Shown one piece after another: positions 1-8,868 of a DNA stretch of 64,000 nucleotides. The stretch is from NCBI GenBank assembly GCA_033980235.1, contig CM067069.1, positions 20,394,650 to 20,458,649 of the forward strand, in the 5' to 3' direction. A program made the translations under genes and the position numbers. Under the pieces are notes generated by a model that was not told the origin of the DNA, made no database searches, and was given only the letters and a program-made list of their open reading frames with translations. How positions within the stretch are numbered: the first letter of the stretch is position 1; every line of letters starts with the position of its first letter. The stretch comes from Diadema setosum. Taxonomy: Eukaryota > Echinodermata > Echinoidea > Diadematoida > Diadematidae.

Positions 1-1022
1 GTTGTACACAGCAATTTTTCAGGTGCAGATAATTTGAACAAATTAGAATTGAGGATTCATCAAGTACGGTGCATTGTACAAGTAGTACTTACTACAGAAT
101 GTAAAATACAATGTATGAACACACCTCTGTTTCCACAAGCAGAAGGTCCCGTAAGAACACTGTGCAAACCATTTCACCAGCTTGTTGGAATTCTATCATG
201 TACATTTGTAGATCTAGCATCAAGGTATAATCTTACATCTTATTCATCTCCTGGACCAACTGTGTTTCACACTATACATAAACCCTACAAAAATCATTTA
301 AAATGGCTTAATTTGCTGTAACATCGAATCTCTTCACAATCACATTGTTGGTAATCACTTAGACATTCTATTTTTTTTTCCATCATATGATGAATTAATC
401 ATAAAATGTCAATGTCTGTTACTGGCCTCATGTGTTACAGAGAGCATCAGATGGACATGTCCATTTGAACCTGAGACATGAATAAAAAATAGATGAATGA
501 AATTGTAACCAACTGAAGAAAAGCACCAGGACTTTGGAAGCTAAAATTTTAATGTACAGTGCTGTACATATGATCTGCAATGACTGCTTGAATTGATGTG
601 AATGAGTACAAATGTACTCCGATCTATTGTCATTTGAAACATGAGGAACACAGATGAAATGCAGATGTACAATGTACAGTTAGTATTGTGTGGCTAAAAT
701 GTCGCTCAGCTTTAAACGCCTCCACAAAACAATCAGTGCTTTGCAATTTTGTGGGCCATACACCCTCAAGGATTTTTCACAGAAAACAAGATCACATAAT
801 ACACTGTATATTTTAATGTAATACTTCAGATGTTGAACATGCACAAGTTTAAAAGCTTAAGACATCACTTTTGATTTTAATATGCAGGTACCGGTATCAT
901 GAATCTTACAATTCCAATGATAGTTGGAGTCAAAACATCATAGTGTACACGTATGCATACCATACAAGAGAAATGTATTTGTAATACACGTGTGTATTTC
1001 ATTTTCCTGTACAGCTATTTTG
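1..1022. other. 3' flank of the OCIAD-like gene, no other gene seen
   Basis: This AT-rich stretch lies downstream of the minus-strand OCIAD-like stop codon and probably holds its 3' untranslated region. No AATAAA was found on the minus strand, but the variant ATTAAA (TTTAAT on the plus strand) occurs near 548, 812 and 874. The short open frame at 34-321 has no recognisable protein character. Confidence 0.4.
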
Positions 1023-1862
1023 CTATTCCTTTTCCCATACATCTCCATACTGATTCACCATCTTGCTCCTGTTTCTTGCGCCTAGAGTGAATTCATCCTG
1101 AGGGGGTGGTTGCCTCTTTGCCCGGATTCGCTGTTGCTCTGGTTGTGCCAGCGGAGGCATTGTTGAGTCAGCTGGCTGGGAAGGGGTTTGCTTTGGCTGG
1201 TAGTGGCCTGGTAGGACCTGGGTGTATTGCTGAGAATTCTTCTCCCTGCTGCGTCTTCTCAGCTCATCATAGGTCATGGTCATCTCTGGTTTAGAGGTGT
1301 CCTTTTCTTCCATCACAGGAAGGTCAGAGGTGAAAGAATCATCCATTCCCTTCACATGGCTGGTGTCAATGTCCATGTTGAGATGGTTGTCAGGAGTCCC
1401 ACTCCACGGCCTGTCATACCGGTATCCACTATCTGACTGCCGCTCATCCCCTCCAGATGGCTCCCCAGTGTAACCAGAGATTGACAAACCTCCAAACCCT
1501 GCTTCTGACGGCATCCCCCCTTTGCCTCTCCGGATCATGTCCGCAAAGGGCGAATTCTCAAGCTTCAGGAATTTGTCTCGACACTGGCCAACATACAGCA
1601 TTTTGCCGATGACATAGCCACATACGGAAGCAAACATCACTTTTGGAACTGATCCAAAGCGTTTGCTGGCGTTTAGAGCCCCTCTCTGGACAAGAAAATG
1701 GGTCGATATTCCTGCCGCCGAGGCAAGAGGGAAGGCACGATACCAAAAGCTCTCAAAGCGACACTCTCTGAGCGCCTGCTGCTCCTCTTCAGTAAACTGA
1801 TAGCGTCCATCTTTCATTCGTTCTCTGATCCTTGGATCTTGCATTTGCGTCTCAGAGGCCAT
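1023..1862 (-). CDS. OCIAD1: OCIA domain-containing protein (OCIAD1/asrij-like), intronless
   Basis: OCIAD proteins are small membrane proteins of mitochondria and endosomes, linked to respiratory-complex assembly and to JAK/STAT and Notch signalling. The frame encodes 279 residues starting MASETQMQDPRIRERMKDG. The OCIA domain occupies about residues 15-105: an acidic run, the CRFESFWYRAFPLASAAG segment, two hydrophobic helices (around FPLASAAGISTHFLVQRG and VPKVMFASVCGYVIGKMLYV), and a KLENSPFAD motif matching KLENSPLG in vertebrate OCIAD1. The C-terminus has the family's MTYDELRRRSRE and VNQYGDVWEKE blocks, so both ends are intact. The start is the ATG at 1860-1862; the frame stays open slightly further upstream but without another ATG. 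Vertebrate OCIAD1 has several coding exons, so the absence of introns is odd and suggests a retrogene or lineage intron loss. OCIAD2 is an alternative, but the long tail and VN-YGD-W ending favour OCIAD1. Confidence 0.92.
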   Translation of the reverse strand: MASETQMQDPRIRERMKDGRYQFTEEEQQALRECRFESFWYRAFPLASAAGISTHFLVQRGALNASKRFGSVPKVMFASVCGYVIGKMLYVGQCRDKFLKLENSPFADMIRRGKGGMPSEAGFGGLSISGYTGEPSGGDERQSDSGYRYDRPWSGTPDNHLNMDIDTSHVKGMDDSFTSDLPVMEEKDTSKPEMTMTYDELRRRSREKNSQQYTQVLPGHYQPKQTPSQPADSTMPPLAQPEQQRIRAKRQPPPQDEFTLGARNRSKMVNQYGDVWEKE

Positions 1863-2309
1863 GATTACCACAGCAATGAAGCCCTTTTAAAGCCAGATGA
1901 ACTCCAGTCCGAGGCGAGAAGATCGTTGGACTTCAGCGATTCTACAAAGCACTACCTACACACCCTACAAGGTTTTCAATAGGGTAGGACTATTGATCAG
2001 TTGCATATACGAGTCAACTGGGTAAACAGTTCTGGCAATTTGAGCTGAGTAATGACTTGCAGCTAGTCAAAACACGATCCGACGAAAACTACAGGAGCTG
2101 AAATTTTCTTGGCTTTGACTATTTTAGAATTATTATTTGTTTCCAGTCACGGTGCAAATTTTTCAAAGGTCGCACGTAGAGCAGCGCTGGAGCTGGATCC
2201 GCTAGATGCAGGCATTATAAAATTGTGTCGCATAGTCTTGTCGACGCCTACACGACGACGAATGGGTGGCATACCGGCATGGTGCGGGGCGCTGGGGGGG
2301 GGGGGGAGG
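1863..2309. other. 5' flank of the OCIAD-like gene
   Basis: This segment is immediately upstream of the minus-strand ATG and should contain the 5' untranslated region and promoter. I see no TATA box or other confident element. Confidence 0.3.
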
Positions 2310-2585
2310 CACCGGGCAGCGTTTTTTTTTTAAAGACGGCACAGATTGGGGCATGGCGCGTGTTAAACCTATGGGAAAAACGTTGGGTTAGGGTTTTTGG
2401 TTATGGTTAGGTTTAGGTTTAGGGTTAGGGTTGGGGTTAGGTTTAGGGTTAGGGTTAGGGTTAGGGTTTGATGGTTAGGGTTAGGATTAGGATTAGGGTT
2501 AGGTTTAGGAATAGGGTCCCCGATAGATTTTTACTTTCCCCAATCTGTGCCGTCTAAAAAAAACACGCCACCGGGCACAGCCCCT
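2310..2585. repeat. Inverted-repeat element enclosing degenerate TTAGGG repeats
   Basis: Two arms of roughly 40 bp, sharing AGACGGCACAGATTGGGG, face each other at about 2310-2352 and 2538-2585. Between them (about 2398-2516) is an array of TTAGGG, TTAGGTTTAGGG and TTAGGATTAGG variants. The architecture suggests a small non-autonomous foldback or MITE carrying telomere-like hexamers rather than a chromosome end, because the array is short, degenerate and bracketed by arms. Confidence 0.7.
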
Positions 2586-3251
2586 TTGATTCTTCTTGAA
2601 ATAGAAATAAAAGAAATAAAATGGGGAAAAATGAAAAGAGGCGCGCGCACCCCTTCGATTGAAGTGGCACTAGAAAATTGTTGTGTAGGCCTTTTTTTTT
2701 TTTCTTTCTTTTTTTTTTCTTTTTTGCTTGTCAGCTGATTAACTGACCGGAAGTGGCACACGAAGAATATTTTTGCGCCCCTCCTTTTTCATGGCATTCT
2801 TGGATCCGCCCCTGAATAAGGACTGGCATTGAAGTGGATACGACAATCACATTATGTATAATCATTGCCTGAAATAAGATGTAGCCCTATTCCATGAGGG
2901 CAATACGATTCTGGCGAGAGCAATTAACGTATAATCCCCCAAAGTTGCTGGTTCGTATTAATTTTCATTATACAGTGTTAACATTACACATACAGAACGA
3001 ACTCAAATTGGGGGGGGGGGGAATGTGATATGACATGAATTTCACAAAATTAATTTCTTTATAAAAGGTATACAAAACCCTCCACCAATGATAATTGTTC
3101 CTAACAAACAGTAGGCCCCTAGTTAAGTGTATATTCCCCGTGCCGTTTGAAAGAGAAAAGTACACAAGTGCTTTTACATTTATGCCAGAAAAGTGAAAAT
3201 ATGGTGGATTTTCTTTGTTCTGTCATAAGTGTTGCACAAAAAGCATGCATG
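2586..3251. other. Intergenic sequence without recognisable gene
   Basis: AT-rich sequence with a pyrimidine run near 2691-2727 and a G run near 3010-3021. No coding potential is recognised on either strand. Confidence 0.4.
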
Positions 3252-3785
3252 CACTGCAAAAAGTCCGGTGTTAAATAGTGAACACCGAGCTGGTGTTAAA
3301 TTTTCGGTGCTCATTTATGGTGTTAAATTAACACCCCCGGGTGTCATTTCCAAATTTTAAACTGTTTTTTGAAGAGTTTCTTAGTAACTGCACTTCTTGT
3401 TGATTTTTAATTTAAACAAGACGATCAAGAATTTTACATTAAAATACTAGATTTTTGAAAAAATGTGAAAATAATTTTACACCAAAGTAACACCAGCTGG
3501 TGTGGTCCCTTATTGAAGCTGGACGGGTGTTAAACCATTGATATTAACACCAACAAGTATCAAATCAACACCATGTGGTGTCATTTTTTAATTAACACCA
3601 GTTCAGTGTCAAAATAACACCTGGTACAGTGTCAAATTAACACCACGAAGTGTCAGCTGAACACTTTTTAACACCATCACAGTGCATTTTTAACACCTGT
3701 GGGTGTGGTCCTTTATTGAAGTTTGATCGGTGTTAGATTTAACACCCGTGGTGTTAAATCTAACACCCATGTTTTTACAGTGTGT
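3252..3785. mobile_element. MITE-like element packed with GGTGTTAAAT / TTAACACC motifs
   Basis: The element begins CACTGCAAAAAG and ends with the inverted counterpart (TTTTTACAGTGTG). Its interior is a dense run of GGTGTTAA and TTAACACC words in both orientations, about 20 or more copies, many forming short palindromes. There is no open frame, so a non-autonomous DNA element is inferred. I cannot assign a superfamily. Confidence 0.65.
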
Positions 3786-3839
3786 ACGACTGGCGTATAA
3801 AGAACAGTTGTAGTCTTCTCTGCACCCACCCAGGCGACG

Positions 3840-3960
3840 GTTGCACGGAAACTCATAACTTTTGAACAGATTGTCCGATTTTCCTCCAACTTTTACTGAC
3901 TTTTTCTATATATGATATAGGCTATATTGCTGCTTTCCCTTATTCACGTAGGCCTATACC
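3840..3960. mobile_element. Relic of the TTAAAGGACAAGTTCACC MITE family
   Basis: The words ACTCATAACTTTTGAACAG, TTGTCCGATTTTCCTC and ATATTGCTGCTTTCCCTTAT follow the order seen in the right halves of the copies at 23932-24498 and 54888-55444. The remainder is degraded. Confidence 0.5.
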
Positions 3961-4413
3961 AGTTGGGCTTCATTCTCAACGTCACTCACATCCATTTCAA
4001 CTTTATAGGCTCGCGGGGTTTTCATAGCCATTATACTTGTTAAAACACTTTTTTCCTTGATGTTTATTGATTTCATTAATATCATTCATGAATCAACTCA
4101 TTCTGGATGTAACAGGAACAAAAACAATACAAATACAATTCAAAACCCAAACAAATCAATTTTTCAATTTATACTGCAAATAATCTCTCTTAAAAACATA
4201 GATAACTCGATTATGCATCAATCCCACTGATAATAATTCCTTCAGGAGAAAGTATCAACATAACCAAACATAATCCATTGAATATATTGAATCATGATGT
4301 ATAATCATGCTCACTTACAAGAGCATAAATTATACATAAAAAAATACATTATACAAATCTAGAATGAAATCATTCATTCAAAAAACAACAACCAAACCCT
4401 TTCCCGCCCAACC

Positions 4414-4415
<2 letters not shown>

Positions 4416-4447
<32 letters not shown>
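4416..4447. repeat. (CA)n microsatellite
   Basis: About 16 uninterrupted CA dinucleotides, followed by a shorter imperfect run. Confidence 0.9.
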
Positions 4448-4449
<2 letters not shown>

Positions 4450-5469
4450 TACACACACAATTTCCATGCATTACATGCAGTAGGCCCACACATACAAAAT
4501 ACGCATGGTAGAATAATGAAGGCCTGCGAGGGTCATGTACTCAGTTCCATTTTTTTTTTTTTTTTTTTTTTTGGTAGGTAAGAGTTCCAGTAGACATGAT
4601 TGTATATTATACCAAGAAGGTTCAGGTGGAGGCTTGCACAACGTCCAATCTTATTTTCCTTCGATCTTCGATACCACCATGTGCCAGACTGAATATTTCC
4701 CACAAATATAGGTAGACAATGGATTCAAGTAGGCCTATCACAGTCTATAGCAGCCAGCCTCTATAACGGAATATAAGTTTTGTTGTTGTTGTTTTTTGTG
4801 ATGTGTGTGTGTGTGTTTGTGTTTGCATTTGTTTTTGTTTTTGTTTTTGTTTTGTTTTTTTATGATGGCAATACTTTTCGCCATATCGCTACTACAAGAT
4901 GAGCGGCAGATAATGGCAAAGACATTAGTGGGGATGCGCGAATCAAATATAATGCGTGTTATTGCTGAAATAAAAATCAGCCTTATTTTGCTATGACAGG
5001 GAGGGTAAACTTTCACAGCATACAGCTTATTTGCACGTAAATATTACACATATTTCTGGATGCGATTGAATTTTGTTTCATAGATACTTTATCATTAGGT
5101 GAAGTTTCCTTTCATTTTGAGCATATTTACATACAGGCAAAATATACTTGATATCATGATAGTGTTAAAAGTGACATTGCGCAGAAAGGTGGCTGCATAT
5201 TAATCGCACCTAACCCTGGGGCGCTCCTTATACACAAGTTTTGGCTGGTTGCAGTTACATCGAACCATCATCAAAGGCACAAAATAAGAATGTACCTGTG
5301 GGATTCTACTGGGCATCCACACAAAATTGACGCTGTTTGAATGATGAATGATTAAAGCCAATTAGACCTCCATCTCTTTCATTGTCATTGATCGTATAAT
5401 ATCCAGGGACCCGTTTCATAAAAGATTAAACTTATCCAATGGATGGTCTGTAAAAGTAAATACTGTAAT

Positions 5470-5603
5470 AAAGAAAGAAAGAAAGAAAAAAAGAAAAGAA
5501 AGAAAGAAATGAATGAATAAATACATAAATAAATAGATAGATAGATAAATAAACAAATAAATAAATAAATAAATAAGTAAATAAATAAATAAATAAATAA
5601 AAT
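5470..5603. repeat. (GAAA)n and (AAAT)n microsatellite
   Basis: A GAAA-type run passes into AAAT/GATA-type tetranucleotide repeats, all purine-rich on the plus strand. Confidence 0.9.
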
Positions 5604-5902
5604 AACAAATACGCTGGTATCTGGTTAATCTATAAATCCGTGCTTTATATCAAGCCTAAGTGTCTATATGGAGAACGATCAGAATTGATCTTACGCTAGA
5701 TTCATTGAGTTATACTATTAATCTGGATAAATCGAGCGAAATCAATTGTAACTTTTTTTTTTCTTTTCTTTTTTTTAATGAAATGGGCCGCAATACCCAG
5801 TTTAGATTCTTTGATCTCAACCACTGATCTTTTATCTCAGTGCGCTCGCGGATCAGCGGTGATCACTGATCATTACCAGGGAGACCTCTCAAATTGGCAA
5901 CG

Positions 5903-5915
5903 GTTACCAAGCAAC
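5903..5915 (+). promoter_or_regulatory. RFX X-box upstream of ccdc180
   Basis: GTTACC-A-AGCAAC fits the RFX X-box consensus GYTRYC-N(1-3)-RGYAAC at every position. A further half-site, GGCAAC, lies just upstream at 5897-5902. The motif sits about 30 bp before a TATA box and in front of a ciliary coiled-coil gene, which is the gene class RFX factors control. Binding is inferred. Confidence 0.65.
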
Positions 5916-5941
5916 AGGCGTCAATATCCGAAGGAAAGTTC

Positions 5942-5949
5942 TATAAAAG
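5942..5949 (+). promoter_or_regulatory. TATA box (TATAAAAG)
   Basis: A canonical TATAAAAG lies between the X-box and a good splice donor at 6031. It predicts transcription starting near 5972. Confidence 0.55.
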
Positions 5950-5971
5950 ACGCATAAAATGATGCTTTCAG

Positions 5972-6030
5972 CCAATTTGTTACGTTAGATTGGAATGGAG
6001 GATGTTTAGAAAAGTTAGAAATCTCAGGTG
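5972..6030 (+). other. Probable non-coding first exon of ccdc180
   Basis: From the start predicted by the TATA box, this segment runs to a GTAAGT donor at 6031. It would splice to the acceptor CTGACTAG ending at 8790, nine bases before the ccdc180 ATG. It contains a 4-codon upstream open frame at 5995-6009. No transcript data are available, so this exon is inferred. Confidence 0.45.
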
Positions 6031-6687
6031 GTAAGTTTCCACTGCAGATGAAAATTCGTATTCCTGTGAAATATTACATGTCTGTATGGTCAGTCGTGCT
6101 ATATCGAATCTGCGATCGAGTAGACGTGTAGTCCCATACGCTAGGTTATATGTGTGCAAGGCCCAACGCGTCCCGGCTACGGGCTACGTAAATTCTTCAT
6201 GCATGTCTCAACTCCAGTTTAATAAGACTCTTGACTCAACTCAAGACTCAACAGGGCTTATTGCAGTGTCTGATATACCGTAGTGGAGGAACGGAGTGAA
6301 ACCCATCATTTTCTGGGCTGTCTTGATATGCAGATGCTTTTGTCAGTTTTGCACATAGACTATTTTGGGCAAAAATTGTGAAATTATTCCCACCGCAGCA
6401 CAGCCTAGTGACGGCCAGTGTGCGTGTACTGTTCCCGTGGCACCAAGGCCGCGGCATTGTTGGCATTGCATTGCGGCCGGGTTAGGTGGTAGGTTGTATC
6501 TTAGTCGGGAGACTTTAGGAAGTTCTTCCACTAGTAAAAGGGAGAGAGAAAAAAAAAGAAAGAACAATGGGGAAAATATGAAAGAAGGAAGGGTGAAAAA
6601 TGCTATTTAATTCAGGTATGGAAATCGGTGTTCGGCCCTGCCACTGACTGTCACTTGACACTGTGTCAATCACATCACATGTAAATG

Positions 6688-6895
6688 CCATTCGGTGGGG
6701 CCACATTCACAAGTATTATACAGCTAACAGTAGGCCTACAACACTGTAACCGTGCTTATGTACTGTGCGCTGAATGCCACACAGTGCAGTGGGGCTGAAT
6801 TCACGAGAATAAACAGGCAAGCCGCCATAGTACAGACACTGATGTACAGTAACTGAGACAGGCGCAGTGGTGGGGCCTATTTCACGAGTAGGCCT
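6688..6895 (-). repeat. Dispersed GC-rich repeat, copy a (inverted)
   Basis: Read on the minus strand this matches the copies at 15311-15453 and 15596-15735. The shared words in order are GAAATAGGCCCCACCACTG, GTGTCTGTACT, AGCCCCAC and AAGCACGG. Confidence 0.6.
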
Positions 6896-7046
6896 AGGCC
6901 TATGTCATATTCTGCACGATTTTACCATGTTTTTTTCTCCTTTTTTTCTCTTTTTTTTAAAAGTTTTTAATGTTATTGTCCAGGTCTAACATCAGGGAGG
7001 TAAAACTTTTACAGGCAAAACTGCAGCAGTTCAGAAAATTAGAATT

Positions 7047-8478
7047 TGTGACCGGCGACAACGGTTTCAGGCAAAAGTCGGAAATTTTGAAAATTCATTT
7101 TTTCACTGAATCACATTACCCATTTCCTAAGCTTTGCATTGATATAAAACACTTGTATTCTTCGGCACCATAAGTGGGCATAGAAAGAAAAATAAAATGC
7201 ACTTTTTAAGATGTTAGCCTGACAAAATTGCGAGAAAACAGGCTTTGAAGATTCACCTTTTTCTCAAAGGCAATGTCGGAGCGGCAATGCGAGGGGAGAA
7301 TCACCCATCCGTACAATGGTGCCAATCGATGCTAAGCTCCGCCTCTAGCAACCACATCGCCTTCTGATTGGCTCACTGAGAGAGTCAAATTTCCCGGGCA
7401 CCTTCCTCCGAGCTCAGCGTATGGAGCCGAAAAACAATGCGTTTCGCTCGGGTTTGTTTACAGTACGTCTTTCAAGATGGCGAATACAATAATTGCACGT
7501 ACAGCTGTATGGTGTACATGTACATGTGTATTTGGTGCACGCATTACGCAATGGCATCCACACGCCATGACCGTGTGCATGTAACAGGAGCGGTGGCGAA
7601 TCCACACATTTACAAATCACGTTTTCATTGTGGTTGATTTTTCTATATCATTGGCGACCCTTTTGAAGGCAGAAAATTGCCAGTGCTGGCAAGGGTCATG
7701 CTTCCTGTTTGTTTTGCATTTACAAGACATGCATATGTTGCTTTGTTCGGTGGTGCTAATTAAATTAAAACAAACAAACAAACAAACACGACTCGTTAGT
7801 TTGGTGCGATCTTGACGTGCAGTATTTGAATATAATTAGTCGCATGTGACCGCTCCTTTCCTCTAATCTCCCTTCCATTGAGTCAGTCTGCTGTCATAAT
7901 TTTTACTACATGTACAAGTAGACAAATTTGAGAATATCTAGTTTTCTTTTCACACGGCTACATGCTACATGATTTTTGTTTCACTTCCATTGTCAAACAT
8001 TGCGGTAGAATAGTTTGGATGAAAGCCAAACGAAGAGCATGCACGCATTACAGAGCGAGCGTATATAAACCACTATAGCAAGAACAATGGAGCATGTAAT
8101 CTTGCACGCGTGGACAAAGCATTCCCCAAACGCTGCAACTGGTGTCTCCGGAAGTTGAATTATGTAAATGTATGCGACGCATCAGCCAATCGCATGCGAG
8201 ACCCTGCGCCGTAGCAACGCTTGGGATATTGGCGCGGCGTTCGAAAGAAGCTCAAAACTGACGAGTGCAATCTGACATAGGGTGCTTAAAATTCCATTTA
8301 CGATAGGAAAAACTTAGTCTTATGCTATGAAATTTAGTGTAAATGTAGAAAACATATCAAAGAATCGATTTCTGCAAAAAACCTAAATCGACAAAAATAA
8401 TGGTGAAAATCTTTGTACCCCGCCTAGGAGGGAATTTGCTCTTGCGACTTTTGCCTGAAACCGTTGTCGCGGGTCACA
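7047..8478. mobile_element. 1.4-kb non-autonomous DNA element with 34-bp terminal inverted repeats
   Basis: The left end begins TGTGACCGGCGACAACGG and continues through TTTCAGGCAAAAGTCG. The right end is its reverse complement with one clear mismatch (CGACTTTTGCCTGAAACC, then GTTGTCGCGGGTCACA). The interior has no transposase-like frame and includes ATTGGC/GCCAAT boxes and CpG-rich patches. It lies in the proposed first intron of ccdc180. No target duplication is obvious. Confidence 0.65.
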
Positions 8479-8799
8479 TTTACTCAACAAAAAAAAAACA
8501 AAAAAAAAACAGTGTATGAACACTGTTATTCGATCACCACGCAACACAAGCTATCTGTGTGACAAGGGCCATGAAATTGCACTGGGAGTCAATTTTCTTT
8601 TAGTCTCTGTAATCTATCAAGAGTTGTACCAATATGCATTGCACTAATTTACTATTACATTGTATGTTTTAACATTTTTTAACAATATTTTTAGTTTGTC
8701 TGTTTGCTTGTTTTTTTACTTTGTTTCATGGTTGCTTATCATGTCACCTGCCTTACCATATTTCTGTAATTTGTTTTCTCTTCTGACTAGATAAGTACC

Positions 8800-8868
8800 A
8801 TGACAGAAACACAGGCAGTCCGTGTTGTGCCCTCAGGGCACATATACAAGCAAATATTTGATGCACAG
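8800..8868 (+). CDS. ccdc180: ccdc180 coding exon 1
   Basis: Encodes MTETQAVRVVPSGHIYKQI and then FDAQ, ending at a GTGAGT donor in phase 0. The ATG lies nine bases after an acceptor (CTGACTAG), implying an upstream untranslated exon. Confidence 0.8.

Larger units (their letters stand above)
3961..5900. other. Intergenic region rich in simple repeats
   Basis: No gene is recognised. The stretch contains a (CA)n run, a poly-T run at 4550-4572, GTTTTT-type repeats near 4828-4860 and the A-rich microsatellites listed separately. Confidence 0.4.

Noticed and set aside
2398..2516. Telomere or interstitial telomere fusion
   Set aside because: The TTAGGG-like repeats are short, degenerate and bracketed by inverted arms, and sequence continues normally on both sides.
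7414..7637. Small coding frames on both strands in the 1.4-kb element
   Set aside because: Cys/Thr-rich frames reflect TGTACATG-type repeats; no transposase motifs are seen.
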